From the NCBI RefSeq assembly GCF_018771565.1, contig NZ_CP076326.1, forward strand, positions 1,550,001-1,614,000: DNA of 64,000 nt, read 5' to 3'. Source of the DNA: Thermoflexus hugenholtzii (GTDB taxonomy: Bacteria; Chloroflexota; Anaerolineae; Thermoflexales; Thermoflexaceae). The position numbers were made by a program, and so were the translations under genes. Shown here in pieces: positions 44,552 to 53,532 of this stretch. Numbering within the stretch: the stretch's first letter is position 1; the number at the start of each line of letters is the position of its first letter. The notes beneath the pieces were generated by a model. It did no database searches and was not told where the DNA came from. It saw only the letters and a list, made by a program, of their open reading frames with translations.

Positions 44552-45409
44552 TTAACTTCGGGCGTCCGGCTTGCGGCCTACCGCCGTCCAGATCATCAGG
44601 CTGGCCCGAAAGCAGCCTTCCGCGTCCAACGCCTGCAGCTCCGCCGCCAGGGCCTCCGCCTCCTCCATGGGCAGCACGCCTGCGCCCACAAACAGAGGCA
44701 GCTGATCCACCAGGAAAGCTCGCCAGAAGGGCGGGGTCTCCAGGCGTTCTCCCTCCGCCACGTAGACGCGGGTACGCACATCCTGGAGCCCGGCCTTCTT
44801 GAAGTAATAGGCCAGGGAAGGCGCGGCCAGGTAGTTGTAAACCGCATGGCGCAGCAAACCGTTCCAGCGGGCCTCGAGCTCCGGGCGGGTGCAGCTCAGA
44901 GCAAAATGCGGCTGCCATTCCAGCGCCCCAATCCGCCCTCCGGGTCGGACGACCCGCGCCAGCTCCGTTAGCGCGACCCCGGCAGGGCCTACGTGGAGGA
45001 GGACCTTCTCGCAGAAGGCGGCGTCGAAGAAGTGATCCGGATAAGGGATCCCCCGGATGTCCCCGGGTCGGTATTCGGCGTGGGCAACCCCCAGCCCCTG
45101 GGCGCGCTGTCGGGCCGCCTCGAGGAAAGCCTCCGTGGGATCGACGCCATATACCCGCACTGAAGGCCCCGCGATCTCCACCAGATCAGGAAGCGCCACT
45201 CCCGTCCCACAGCCGGCTTCCAGGATCCGCGCCCCAGGGGTCAGTTCGAGCGCGCGGAGCATCTCCCGCCGGGCCGCCCGGAAGGCGGGCTCGCTTCCCA
45301 TCGCTTCCAGCACGTGGATGAGGAGCCCAATTGGCTCCGGCGGCATCTGATTCAGGGTGCCGAAGAAATCCGCCCCCCACTCCGGGGATGTCTGGATCTG
45401 CTCCTCCAT
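44552..45409 (-). CDS. SAM-dependent methyltransferase (class I)
   Basis: 285 residues with a Rossmann methyltransferase core: motif I ILEAGCGTGVALPDLVE (about 63-79), VYGVDPTEAFLEAAR (acidic ribose contact), GDIRGIPYPDHFFDAAF and VVRPGGRIGALEWQP. The C-terminal 100 residues form a helical cap with PFWRAFLVDQLPLFVGAGVLP. Resembles UbiE/arsenite-type small-molecule methyltransferases; substrate unknown. ATG 45409 is chosen because GGAGGAGG lies just before it. Monocistronic, ending in a strong terminator. Confidence 0.85.
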   Translation of the reverse strand: MEEQIQTSPEWGADFFGTLNQMPPEPIGLLIHVLEAMGSEPAFRAARREMLRALELTPGARILEAGCGTGVALPDLVEIAGPSVRVYGVDPTEAFLEAARQRAQGLGVAHAEYRPGDIRGIPYPDHFFDAAFCEKVLLHVGPAGVALTELARVVRPGGRIGALEWQPHFALSCTRPELEARWNGLLRHAVYNYLAAPSLAYYFKKAGLQDVRTRVYVAEGERLETPPFWRAFLVDQLPLFVGAGVLPMEEAEALAAELQALDAEGCFRASLMIWTAVGRKPDARS

Positions 45410-45452
45410 CGCAACCTCCTCCGTCAAAAGTGGATCCTTCCCATGTCCGTTC

Positions 45453-45803
45453 TCATTCGCTTGGCCCGCGCAAAGCGAACAGGGCTTCTTGCGTTCGGTT
45501 CAGATCCACCTGATCGGCTCGGACCACCACGCCCCGCCGGCCGTTATCCACCATAAGGGTCCAGTGACCTCCGCAATACAGCCAGCCGTTCTGAGGGCGC
45601 CAGGGTGAACTCCCCGCCCCCTCCAGGCTGTCGGCCAGCAGCTCGAACATGTGGCTGATCCCCGCCGCCAGGCGAGCCATCCGTTCCGCCTCCTGCCGGG
45701 CGATGCCCGGCTGGGCGGCATAGCGCACCAGCCGGCCGTCAGGGGCGAACTCAAAAGCGACGCGACTGCCCTCGATTTCCAGCAACTTCTCAAGATCCGA
45801 CAT
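45453..45803 (-). CDS. DUF2173-family protein
   Basis: 116 residues: SDLEKLLEIEGSRVAFEFAPDGRLVRYAA, then helices and NGWLYCGGHWTLMVDNGRRGVVVRADQVDLNRTQEAL. This order (L-x-x-L...G-x-x-A..EF-PDG-LV-Y, then W-x-P...GW...G...V....GV.V....VD.N) matches DUF2173, small cytosolic proteins seen near sulfur-oxidation and respiratory genes in other bacteria. The biochemical role is unknown. ATG 45803 follows AGGAGG. Same strand as its neighbours: 43 bases upstream of the methyltransferase and downstream of a small membrane protein. Confidence 0.7.
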   Translation of the reverse strand: MSDLEKLLEIEGSRVAFEFAPDGRLVRYAAQPGIARQEAERMARLAAGISHMFELLADSLEGAGSSPWRPQNGWLYCGGHWTLMVDNGRRGVVVRADQVDLNRTQEALFALRGPSE

Positions 45804-45865
45804 GGCATTCCTCCTGTTGTGAGATCGCTCCTCCTGGATGACGCAGGCCTTCCGGATACACGGGA

Positions 45866-46396
45866 TCACGGCAGATAGCGGGCCACGGCCATCAGGACGA
45901 TGGCGCTGAAAACCAGGAGGGCGCCGATCCGGCTGAGATGATGGAGCCGGGCCTCCCCCAAAGCGACGGCTTCAGGAAGCTTCGATTCGGAGGGAGCGTT
46001 GAGACGCTGAGCGGCTTGGGTGGCCCATTTCTCCGCCGCCGGGCGGATCAGGAAACTCCCCACGATCAGGGCGCAGACCCCCAGGCTGCCCCCGGCCAGG
46101 AACCCGAGGCCAGAGGGGCTCCAGGCCCAGGCCGGGTTGAAGCCCGTCGGGGGAAGCAAGCCTGCGTCCATCAGGTAGAGCCCCAGTCCGGACAGAACGG
46201 TGAGCATCGATGCCCCGGCCATGAAACGGGAAGTGCGACCTCCCGGCTTGAACAGTTCCGCCATGAAACGGGTTCCCGAAGAGCCCAGGGTCGCGGCAGC
46301 AGGCTCCAGCAACAGGGCGATCCCGATGGCGGACCCGAACCAGAAGGCCCCGCTCAACACATGGATGAGGCGTAAGGCGATCCGCACCGCGAGCAT
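45866..46396 (-). CDS. four-helix integral membrane protein (DUF2269/CopD-like)
   Basis: 176 residues with four hydrophobic helices: IALRLIHVLSGAFWFGSAIGIALLL, ASMLTVLSGLGLYLMDAG, GFLAGGSLGVCALIVGSFLI and GALLVFSAIVLMAVARYL. Opening RLIHVLSGAFWFGS resembles the histidine-bearing first helix of CopD/DUF2269-type membrane proteins, in which the His may bind haem or copper. ATG 46396 follows GGGAGGCGCCC. Two genes upstream of DUF2173 on the same strand, possibly co-transcribed. Function unknown. Confidence 0.65.
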   Translation of the reverse strand: MLAVRIALRLIHVLSGAFWFGSAIGIALLLEPAAATLGSSGTRFMAELFKPGGRTSRFMAGASMLTVLSGLGLYLMDAGLLPPTGFNPAWAWSPSGLGFLAGGSLGVCALIVGSFLIRPAAEKWATQAAQRLNAPSESKLPEAVALGEARLHHLSRIGALLVFSAIVLMAVARYLP

Positions 46397-46547
46397 GGGC
46401 GCCTCCCAGAAGGTGCTTTCGCCTCCGAGCATAGCGGGGAAAGGCCTCCGCCACATCGTAGGATCTATGGATTTTTGGGGGATGGGATGCGTAAAAACGG
46501 AGCGTTCGGAGGGAGAAGGCGGAGAAAGTCGAAAGGGGGGAAGACGC

Positions 46548-49541
46548 TTAACGCTCGGAGGGGGATGCCAGGCCCTTCTCCACAGCCCATGCGGCGATCT
46601 GGGCCCGGGAATGGAACCCCAGTTTGTCCAGGATATGGCTCACATGGGTGGTGACCGTGCGCTCGCTGACCACGAGGAGGTCGGCGATCTCCCGATTGGA
46701 GAAGCCCTGGGCGATCAGCCGGGCCACCTCCCGTTCCCGGGCCGAGAGACCCCCGAACTGCCGACGGAGGACCTGGTTGGGGGTTGGAGGGCGCGCCCGG
46801 GGCAGATACCGCCCCGCCGTCTGGAGGAACGCCGTTTGAAGCGCCTGCGCTTCGATCGTCCCCGCCAGATCCTCGATCCGATGGCGGGCCTCTTCCAGCC
46901 AGCGCCGGGCTTCCCGTCGATGTCCCATGCGCTGGTGGACCCGCGCGAGGAGGATCTGGATGGACCAGAGCCAGGCGAGCTCCCCCCGCTGGCGCGTGCC
47001 CCGCTCCGCCCGCTCCAGGGCCTCCTGGGCTTCCTCCCAGCGGCGCAGGGCCATGAGGGCTTCCCCCTTCAACCGAAGGAGGATCGGGATGGGCTGGGCG
47101 GACCCTGTCGGCAGCGCGCTCTTCAGCAGGTTCTCGGCGATCCCCAGAGCCCGGTGGGGATTCCCCTGAGCCAGGGCCGCCTCCCCGGCGGCCCATGCGA
47201 TCCGCCTCTCGGATAAATTCCGGGGATCCTCGGGGCGGCAGGGGGCTTGAGAGAGAACCTGCGCCGCCCCATCCAGATCTCCAGCGAGCCGGTAGCCCAG
47301 GGCCAGGCAGACGGTGAAGTTGTTCTGCCACCACGCTGAGCCGAGCTCCCGGGCGATGTCCATCCCGGCGACGGCATGGCGCACCGCCGCCTCCGGCTGG
47401 AGCAGGAGGAGATGAAGGAAGCTCTGGGCATACAGGGCGCCTGCCATCCACTGGCGATGTCCGATCTCGCTGGCGATCCGCCATCCTTCCCGGGCGTTAT
47501 AGAGGGCGATCCCCAGCGCGCCCCGCGTGCCCAGGGTGCAGGAGGTGCCCCACAACAAGTTCGCCAGCCCCGCGCGCCAGCGGATGCGCCGCGCCAGGTC
47601 GATCGCCGCCTCCGCCTCCCGTTGGATCTCCTCCAGACTCCGCAAGGGGATGGGCACGGTTTCCCCGAACCCCGGGTTGGTCACCATGGCAGCATGGCCG
47701 GAGATCATGCGGCGCGGGTCGTGCAAGGCCTCGAAAAGGGGGGCTGCCTCTGCGAAGAAGCGGGCGGAGGCAAAGAGATCCCCGTGAAGCGCGCTGGCGA
47801 TGATCAGCAGATCCAGCGCCTCCGCCATGCCCGCCACATCCCCTTCCGCGCGGAAAAGGGCCAGGGCTTCCTGGTGAGCCTGCAGGGCCTGGGCGGTCTC
47901 CCCGATGTTGGCCAGCCAGTTACCCAGGGCATTCCAGCTCCGGGCTTGCAGGGCGGGGCGATCCATGGTTCGGGCGAGATCCAGCGCCTGACGGAAATAT
48001 TCCCCGGTCCGGTTGTAATCCCGGGAGGCCCACAGGCGGCCCAGGCTCAGCAGGGCCTGCCACTCCTCCCCCGTATCTCCCGCCCGGCGGGCAGCCTGGA
48101 GAGCCGTCTCATAATCCGTCCCCGCGCGCTCGAAGGCCCCCAGCATCTCAAAGGCCTGCCCCCGGATCCGATAAAGGGAAGCCTGGGGAGGTGGGGCGGA
48201 CAGGCGACGGGCGGCCTCCAGGGCACGGGTGAAATACTGGATCGCCTCATAGGGGGCACTCAGCGCCCAGGCCTGCTCCCCAGCGCGGACGGCATATTGG
48301 AACGCCTTATCCCAGATCTCCGCCGCGTAGAAATGCTCCGCGAGATCTCCCGCATGGGCTTCCGGGCGGAGCCCCGCCCGCTCCAGGGCTTCGCCGATCA
48401 CCCGATGGAGCTTCCGACGGGTTCGCTGCAGCATCGAGGCGTAGACCGCTTCGCGGATCAGGCTATGTCGGAAGGCGAATCGATCGGCGGACTCCTCCAT
48501 CACCAGCCCGGAGGCCATCAGCTCCTGGAGATCCGCGGTCAGGGCCTCTTCCTCCATTCCGGTCAGCACTCCCAGCAGGGCGAAGTCGAAGTGACGGCCG
48601 ATGGTGGCGGCGACCAGGGCCAGCCGGCGCGCGGACGCACGAAGTCCCAGAAGACGCCGTCGCACGATCTCCTGAAGGCTGCGGGGGACCTCCCACCGTT
48701 CCCCCGGTTGACACACCCACGCGTCCCCGGTGAAGCGAAGCCAGCCGGAGGCGATCATGGATCCCAGCGCCTCCTCCAGGAAGAACGGATTCCCATCCGT
48801 CAGCCGGTAAAGCAAATCAGGCAGGAGGGGATCCACCCGCCCTTCCGATCGCAGGAGCAGCCGGATCATCTCCTCGGTCTCCGCCTCGGTCAGCGGCGGG
48901 AGCATCAGCGGCTGAGCCGCTCCCTCCCGCTCCAGACGAGCCAGCACCTGGAGGAGGAGGGTCGAAGCCTCCTCCGGACGATAACTCAACGCCAGCAGAA
49001 TGGATTGATCGGCGAGTCGGCCGGCGAAAAACTTTAGGAACTCCAGTGTGGACGGATCGCCCCAGTGGAGATCCTCCAGAACCAGGAGGACAGGGGCGCG
49101 GCGGGACAGGCATTCGAAGAATCGAGCCAGGGCTTCCAGGCGATAGCGGCTTTCCACCTCCGGCCCTCGGAGCAGCCCTGAGGATGAACTCGGGAAGGCT
49201 TGGGCCAGCTCCGGCAGGAGCACGCTCAGGCCCATCGCATAGGGACCCAGCATCTCCGTGAGCTCGGAAAGCCGGTATCGACGGGTGGATTCACGCAAAG
49301 CGGCGATCAGAGGGGCATAGGGATAGAAGCGATCCAGCTCCCAGCATGTCCCCCACAGCGTATAGAAGCCCATCCCCTCGGCCCGGCGACGGAGATCCTG
49401 CAGCAGGCGCGTCTTGCCGATCCCGGCCTCTCCCGCGATCACCCAGCATCCTCCGACGCCGGCCTGAGCGGAGCGCAGGGCTTCCTCCAGGATCGCCTGT
49501 TCGGTCTTCCGCCCGATCAAGGCGGGAGTCTGCATTCGCAT
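46548..49541 (-). CDS. LuxR-family transcriptional regulator with AAA/NACHT-like ATPase and TPR repeats (LAL/MalT-type)
   Basis: 997 residues. N-terminal ATPase: [15 protein letters not shown], Walker [13 protein letters not shown] (about 36-47), Walker [14 protein letters not shown] (about 150). The middle (about 330-900) is a long helical TPR region with repeated A-x-x-x-L-x-x-A. The last 65 residues are a LuxR helix-turn-helix: [45 protein letters not shown]. Such large regulators sense ligands through TPRs and need ATP. ATG 49541 is chosen because GVTGREK-type LIGRKTE starts the domain and GAGAGGGCG lies just before. No target gene can be named. Confidence 0.92.
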   Translation of the reverse strand: MRMQTPALIGRKTEQAILEEALRSAQAGVGGCWVIAGEAGIGKTRLLQDLRRRAEGMGFYTLWGTCWELDRFYPYAPLIAALRESTRRYRLSELTEMLGPYAMGLSVLLPELAQAFPSSSSGLLRGPEVESRYRLEALARFFECLSRRAPVLLVLEDLHWGDPSTLEFLKFFAGRLADQSILLALSYRPEEASTLLLQVLARLEREGAAQPLMLPPLTEAETEEMIRLLLRSEGRVDPLLPDLLYRLTDGNPFFLEEALGSMIASGWLRFTGDAWVCQPGERWEVPRSLQEIVRRRLLGLRASARRLALVAATIGRHFDFALLGVLTGMEEEALTADLQELMASGLVMEESADRFAFRHSLIREAVYASMLQRTRRKLHRVIGEALERAGLRPEAHAGDLAEHFYAAEIWDKAFQYAVRAGEQAWALSAPYEAIQYFTRALEAARRLSAPPPQASLYRIRGQAFEMLGAFERAGTDYETALQAARRAGDTGEEWQALLSLGRLWASRDYNRTGEYFRQALDLARTMDRPALQARSWNALGNWLANIGETAQALQAHQEALALFRAEGDVAGMAEALDLLIIASALHGDLFASARFFAEAAPLFEALHDPRRMISGHAAMVTNPGFGETVPIPLRSLEEIQREAEAAIDLARRIRWRAGLANLLWGTSCTLGTRGALGIALYNAREGWRIASEIGHRQWMAGALYAQSFLHLLLLQPEAAVRHAVAGMDIARELGSAWWQNNFTVCLALGYRLAGDLDGAAQVLSQAPCRPEDPRNLSERRIAWAAGEAALAQGNPHRALGIAENLLKSALPTGSAQPIPILLRLKGEALMALRRWEEAQEALERAERGTRQRGELAWLWSIQILLARVHQRMGHRREARRWLEEARHRIEDLAGTIEAQALQTAFLQTAGRYLPRARPPTPNQVLRRQFGGLSAREREVARLIAQGFSNREIADLLVVSERTVTTHVSHILDKLGFHSRAQIAAWAVEKGLASPSER

Positions 49542-49685
49542 CGCCCTCTCTATGGGGGACCGTCCCGGCCTCCAGAACCGGGCAATCCCCAAAACGTTTC
49601 GGCGCCTGGACTTCGACACCCTGCAAGCAGGCCGATGGGCGCCAAATCTCCATCTCCGTCCCATTCGATCCCTTTCATGCCGAAG

Positions 49686-49715
49686 AGTATAGCCGGCCTC
49701 CAACTGGATCGCCAA
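49686..49715 (-). promoter_or_regulatory. promoter of the LuxR/AAA regulator
   Basis: On the minus strand: TTGGCG (49715-49710), an 18-base spacer ending in GGC, and TATACT (49691-49686). The leader would be about 138 bases. Confidence 0.55.
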
Positions 49716-49916
49716 CGCCACAGCCCATGGGTTCCTTCGTCGATCTTCACTAACCCTCCTGAACACGAGAAAGGCCATCGGTTTACCATGCCTCAGCATT
49801 GCGAAAGAGCTTCTCACCCCGCTCCTCGGGCAAAAGGGTCTCAATGGCTCTTCCGTCGGGTCAGGAAAAACCAGCCCGAGGAGGCAATGAGCTTCAGATC
49901 CCCCTAAGACGAATCC

Positions 49917-50282
49917 CTACCGTCCATCCACCCAATGCTCGGGCGTAAAACCCCGCTCCTTGGCCTTCTACCGCATATCCTGAAAGGGCTCGTTTGGGGT
50001 CTTCCCCGCCTGCGGCGTGTCATACGCCCGTAAGCTACAGGGGATGGGGGATTTCCTCCCCGCCCAGAGCAAGGGCAAAAGCCCGATCCCTTTGACCACC
50101 CGATGGCGCGGGCCGCTCCAATTGCGTCGTACCCTCCAGGACCGGAAGCCCCTTCCGAAGGGTTCACGAAGGCCTTCTCCCCTGCCCCCACCCCTCCGTG
50201 TCGGGAGGCTGTCGTGGAAGCAGGCGGATGAAGGCCTCGTGGGCCACAGGGCCCTCCCCCCTTCGGGCGCCCATCGGGCCAC
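49917..50282 (-). pseudogene. decayed IS701/IS4-superfamily transposase fragment
   Basis: The minus-strand frame reads RHRVVKGIGLLPLLWAG, then AYDTPQAGKTPNEPFQDMR, an in-frame TAG (49968-49970), and KAKERGFTPEHWVDGR. This is the segment between the first catalytic region and the YVLFDSWY region of IS701/IS4-type transposases (G-K-T-K-N-D-x-F-x-x-M ... A-K-E-R-G-F-x-P). Neither catalytic residue nor both element ends can be found, so it is a dead remnant. The upstream part of the frame (to 50282) is not recognisable. Confidence 0.55.
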
Positions 50283-50472
50283 CTCGGTGCAGGTGAAGAC
50301 TTTCTGGGCGCCATCAGGAAGTGGATGTCATCCAGATCATCGCACTAGGATGGATTCATGGGTCTCGCCTCCTTTGGCCGGAGTGGGATAGGCCGGCTAT
50401 CATGATGGCTTGGAAAGAAAAGCATGGCCAACCACGTAACTCCTAAATGTAATAATGAAGATGGGCAACGAT

Positions 50473-50500
50473 CCCGCGAAGCGATGCGGGCCTTTATCTT
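50473..50500 (+). promoter_or_regulatory. leader hairpin with T-rich tail ahead of the ubiquitin-like gene
   Basis: CCCGC, an 8-base loop and GCGGG (50473-50490) are followed by CCTTTATCTTTT, between a TATCAT box (50398) and the gene start at 50523. It has the form of a weak attenuator; the stem is only 5 bp. Confidence 0.35.
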
Positions 50501-50522
50501 TTGGTATCCCAGGGGAGGTGGG

Positions 50523-50720
50523 ATGGTTCGCCTGATCTATCGCAACCAGGTGTTCGAGGTGCCGGCCGGCCTGACCGTCCGGGAGGCCATGAAGCAGGTA
50601 GGCCTCAACCCCGAGATCACGCTGGCCGTCCGGGAGGGGAAGCTGCTGCACGAGAACACCGTTCTGCAGGACGGAGATGAGGTCCGGCTGGTCGCCGTGA
50701 TCTCCGGGGGCGGGAACTGA
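50523..50720 (+). CDS. ThiS/MoaD-like sulfur-carrier protein
   Basis: 65 residues with the beta-grasp pattern: VRLIYRNQVFEVPAGLTVREAMKQVGLNPEITLAVREGKLLHENTVLQDGDEVRLVAVISGGGN. The VAVISGGG C-terminus is the family tail, in which the terminal glycine becomes a thiocarboxylate; here an Asn follows the glycines and might need removal. Such proteins donate sulfur for thiamine, molybdopterin or tRNA thiolation. ATG 50523 has GGGGAGGTGGG before it; an in-frame ATG at 50424 would add unrelated residues. No E1-like partner is adjacent. Confidence 0.85.
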   Translation: MVRLIYRNQVFEVPAGLTVREAMKQVGLNPEITLAVREGKLLHENTVLQDGDEVRLVAVISGGGN

Positions 50721-50778
50721 GGATCACCGTCCCTCCATCACGGCTCCCCGTCCATCCCCGGATCGTGGGGAGGCTCCC

Positions 50779-51363
50779 ATGCTAGCGGTCTTATTGACAG
50801 CTTACCTGCTCGGATCGATCCCAACGGCGTATCTGGTGGCCCGGGGGGTGGCCGGGCTGGACATCCGGACGGTGGGGGATGGGAACCCCGGTGCGCGCAA
50901 CGTGTGGCTCCACCTGGGGTGGCGCTGGGGGATCCTGGTGGCCATCCTGGATATGCTCAAAGGCTACGCGGCGGTGCGCTGGGCCCAGGCCATGGGCTTC
51001 GCGGAACCCTATGCCTTCCTGGCGGGCGCGGCCGCGGTGCTGGGGCACGACACCTCGCCCTTCCTGCGGTTCCGCGGGGGACAGGGGATGGCCACCACTT
51101 TGGGGGTGATGCTGGCCCTGCTGCCGGGGGAGACCCTCTTCGCCATCGCGGTGTTCCTGCTGGCCTATCGCCTGACCCACCGCTGGGATGAAAGCCTGCT
51201 CGCCGGGATGATCTGGCTGCCGCTTCTGCCGCTCGTGCAGGGACGCGAGCTCCGATACGCGCTCTATCCGGTCCTTCTGCTCCCCACGGTGGGCATCAAG
51301 AAGGGGCTCGACACGCTCCGGCGCTCCGGGGGCCTCCGACGGATCCTCCACCTCCATCGCTGA
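50779..51363 (+). CDS. plsY: glycerol-3-phosphate acyltransferase PlsY
   Basis: PlsY transfers the acyl group from acyl-phosphate to glycerol-3-phosphate in the membrane, the first step of phospholipid synthesis. 194 residues with five to six helices. All three conserved loops are present: [13 protein letters not shown] (about 10-22), [11 protein letters not shown] (about 33-43) and [21 protein letters not shown] (about 90-110). Downstream of the ubiquitin-like gene and just upstream of the DUF4126 gene (18-base gap). Confidence 0.93.
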   Translation: MLAVLLTAYLLGSIPTAYLVARGVAGLDIRTVGDGNPGARNVWLHLGWRWGILVAILDMLKGYAAVRWAQAMGFAEPYAFLAGAAAVLGHDTSPFLRFRGGQGMATTLGVMLALLPGETLFAIAVFLLAYRLTHRWDESLLAGMIWLPLLPLVQGRELRYALYPVLLLPTVGIKKGLDTLRRSGGLRRILHLHR

Positions 51364-51381
51364 GAAAGCGGAGCTCGCGGA

Positions 51382-51957
51382 ATGGATGCCGCCTATATGG
51401 TCCTTTCGGCCTTCGGGCTGGCGGCGGCCGCCGGCCTGAACGCTTATGTTCCGTTGCTCGTCGTGGCCCTGCTGGCCCGCTTCACCGACTGGGTCCGGCT
51501 CGCGCCGCCCTATGACACGCTGACCCATCCGGCGATCATCGGCCTGCTTCTCGCTCTGGCCCTCATCGAGTTCCTGGCCGATAAGATCCCGGCCGTGGAC
51601 GCCGCCAACGATCTCCTGCAGACGGCGATCCGTCCGGCCGCGGGGGCGATCCTCTTTGGAGCGCAGACCGGAGCGATCCGCGAGCTGCACCCGGCCCTGG
51701 CGCTGGCCTGCGGCCTGCTGATCGCCGGGGGGATCCATGGGCTGAAGGCCACCCTCCGGCGGGCCGTGCAGGTGGGCGCCCCGCCCCTGGCTCCGCTGAC
51801 CACGCCGCTCCTCAGCCTCCTGGAGGATCTGGCGGCGCTGGCCCTCAGCCTGATCGCCCTCCTGGCAGCGTGGCTGATCCTCGCCGGGGCGATCCTGATC
51901 GCGGCCGTGGCGCTCCGGCGCATTCACGGCTTTTGCAACCTGAGACGCCGGCGATAG
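51382..51957 (+). CDS. DUF4126 membrane protein
   Basis: 191 residues with about five helices: AAYMVLSAFGLAAAAGLNAYVPLLVVALLARF at the N-terminus and PAIIGLLLALALIEFLADKIPAVDAANDLLQTAIRPAAGAIL are the DUF4126 hallmark (G-L-N-A-Y ... E-F-x-A-D-K-I-P-x-x-D). Function unknown. Follows plsY by 18 bases, so probably co-transcribed. Confidence 0.8.
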   Translation: MDAAYMVLSAFGLAAAAGLNAYVPLLVVALLARFTDWVRLAPPYDTLTHPAIIGLLLALALIEFLADKIPAVDAANDLLQTAIRPAAGAILFGAQTGAIRELHPALALACGLLIAGGIHGLKATLRRAVQVGAPPLAPLTTPLLSLLEDLAALALSLIALLAAWLILAGAILIAAVALRRIHGFCNLRRRR

Positions 51958-52141
51958 GCTGCCGGAATGGCGCAAGCGGTTCCAGCAGGGCGGCGACAAG
52001 CTGCAGGTGGAGAACGGCCTGTTTAAGCCAGCGATGGGGCTTCGCGAGGGGAGCGATTCGCGAATCCACGAAGCCTCCCTTCCGCGCTCCGTCAGCGGAT
52101 CCCGAATCCACCGGAGAGTTCCCCCTCCTTCCCCCCGGTGC

Positions 52142-52147
52142 TATAAT
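52142..52147 (+). promoter_or_regulatory. -10 box of the sdh operon
   Basis: TATAAT, 31 bases before the sdhC start and followed by AAAGGAG. A good -35 is not seen (TTCCCC at the right distance). Confidence 0.5.
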
Positions 52148-52178
52148 TCAAGTGAAAACTTTCCCAAAGGAGCCGGCC

Positions 52179-52664
52179 ATGGCGGGCTCAGAGACGGTCC
52201 TTCCGAAGGGAACGCGGAACCGATGGCGGACCCTGGAATGGGCGTGGGCGCCGGCATCTGGGCTGAGCGCGGTGGTTCGGGAGATCCCGCAGTATCGGGG
52301 CCGGATCCACCAGTGGGCCTGGGTGGCCAACCGGGTGGCCGGGCTGGGAACCCTCCTCTTCCTCACGATCCACGTCCTGGACACCTCCCTCGTCTATTTC
52401 GCCCCCACCTGGTATGAGCACGCCCTTGCCCTGTATCGGCATCCGATCTTCGGCCTGGGCGAGCTGATCCTGGTGGGCTGCGTCCTCTGGCATGGCCTGA
52501 ACGGCCTGCGCATCGCGATCAGCGACTTCCGGCCCCGCCTGTGGGCCGCGGAGACCCAGGCCCGGCTGATCCTGTGGACCCTCATCGCCTTCCTCGTCCT
52601 CTACATCCCCACTTTCTTCATCATGGGCAACGTCATCCTGCAAAAAGGCATCCTGGGGAGGTAA
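52179..52664 (+). CDS. sdhC: succinate dehydrogenase cytochrome b subunit
   Basis: 161 residues. RIHQWAWVANRVAGLGTLLFLTIHVLDTSLV (about 45-75) has the Arg-His region and helix 1 of SdhC; LILVGCVLWHGLNGLRIAISDF carries the helix-2 haem-ligand His and HGLNGLR motif. With SdhD it anchors the complex to the membrane and passes electrons to quinone. ATG 52179 follows AAAGGAG. First gene of the operon; 3 bases separate it from sdhD. Confidence 0.9.
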   Translation: MAGSETVLPKGTRNRWRTLEWAWAPASGLSAVVREIPQYRGRIHQWAWVANRVAGLGTLLFLTIHVLDTSLVYFAPTWYEHALALYRHPIFGLGELILVGCVLWHGLNGLRIAISDFRPRLWAAETQARLILWTLIAFLVLYIPTFFIMGNVILQKGILGR

Positions 52665-52667
52665 GCC

Positions 52668-53093
52668 ATGGCGGCCATCCCGAAAGCCGTCCCGCGGACC
52701 GTCCCGGCGATCCGCCCCCGCCTGGAGGTTTGGCTGTGGGCTTTCATGCGGATCTCCGGCGTGTTGCTGATCCCGCTGGCCTTCGGCCACCTGGCGATCA
52801 TGCACATCATCAACAACGTCCACGATATCAACGCCTGCTTTGTGTATTATCGATGGAATGTTCTTTTCTGGTGGCGCGTCTATGATGCGCTCCTTCTCTT
52901 CCTGGCCTACATCCACGGCCTGAATGGCCTGCGCCATGTGATCGATGACTACGTGCATCACCAGGGTTGGAACCGGGCTCTGAAGTGGATCGCGTTCATC
53001 GGAGGATCGCTGGTGATCCTGGTGGGAGCCATCGCCCTCATCGGCGGGGTGCGGGTCACCGCCCTGCCTCAGGGATGCCCGCCGATCTCTTAG
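52668..53093 (+). CDS. sdhD: succinate dehydrogenase membrane anchor subunit
   Basis: 141 residues with three helices: FMRISGVLLIPLAFGHLAIMHIINNVHDINACFV, YDALLLFLAYIHGLNGLRHVIDDYVHH (haem/quinone site) and WIAFIGGSLVILVGAIALIGG. The conserved RISG, H-x-x-x-M-H and HGLNGLR pattern matches SdhD/SdhC-like anchors in Thermus-type complex II. Located between sdhC and a protease-like gene, 9 bases upstream of the latter. Confidence 0.9.
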   Translation: MAAIPKAVPRTVPAIRPRLEVWLWAFMRISGVLLIPLAFGHLAIMHIINNVHDINACFVYYRWNVLFWWRVYDALLLFLAYIHGLNGLRHVIDDYVHHQGWNRALKWIAFIGGSLVILVGAIALIGGVRVTALPQGCPPIS

Positions 53094-53102
53094 GAGGCGC
53101 GG

Positions 53103-53456
53103 ATGGGATTGACCTACATTGAGGGGATCGTAACCGGTCCAACAGGGAAACAGGCCTCTGTTCGCTTTCTCGTGGACAGCGGGGCCACCTATACCTTGCT
53201 TCCCCATGAAGTCTGGCAGGCCATCGAGCTGAAGCCGAAACGCTCGGCCACGTTCGTCCTGGCGGACGGCACAACCATCGAGCGTCAGATCTCCGAATGC
53301 CACATCGCCCTGCCCCAAGGGGAAGGGCATACCCCGGTCATCCTCGGGGAGCCCGGGGACGAGGTCGTGCTGGGGGTGGTGACCCTGAAGACCCTGGGGC
53401 TGGTGCTCAATCCGTTCACCCGCACCCTCCAGCCCATGCGAACGCTGCTGGTGTGA
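53103..53456 (+). CDS. clan AA retroviral-type aspartic protease-like protein
   Basis: 117 residues. [18 protein letters not shown] (about 20-37) contains the D-S-G-A triad of single-domain retropepsin-like proteases; [18 protein letters not shown] and [31 protein letters not shown] are the flap and the second psi-loop (LG..TL). It would work as a dimer. AGGAGGCGG precedes the ATG. It sits between sdhD and sdhA in the same direction. Role in the complex, if any, is unknown. Confidence 0.8.
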   Translation: MGLTYIEGIVTGPTGKQASVRFLVDSGATYTLLPHEVWQAIELKPKRSATFVLADGTTIERQISECHIALPQGEGHTPVILGEPGDEVVLGVVTLKTLGLVLNPFTRTLQPMRTLLV

Positions 53457-53532
53457 GAGAAATGCGGCGAAGCGAGGTCCAGGGTCCTCGCTCGCCCGAA
53501 CTTGCGATGTCAGGCCAGAAAGGAGTTCTCCG

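Larger units (their letters stand above)
49542..50522. other. long intergenic region with regulator promoter and transposase remnant
   Basis: 981 bases with no intact gene: the regulator's leader and promoter (49686-49715), a decayed transposase (49917-50282), then a promoter-like TATCAT (50398-50403) and a leader with a hairpin for the small ubiquitin-like gene. Confidence 0.7.

Noticed and set aside
49904-50314. A 136-residue open frame as a real gene
   Set aside because: Its translation is rich in P, G, R, S with no domain; the neighbouring frame on the same strand carries recognisable but broken transposase sequence.
51870-52178. Extension of sdhC upstream to 51870
   Set aside because: The frame runs through the DUF4126 gene and the promoter; the family sequence begins at the ATG at 52179, which has AAAGGAG before it.
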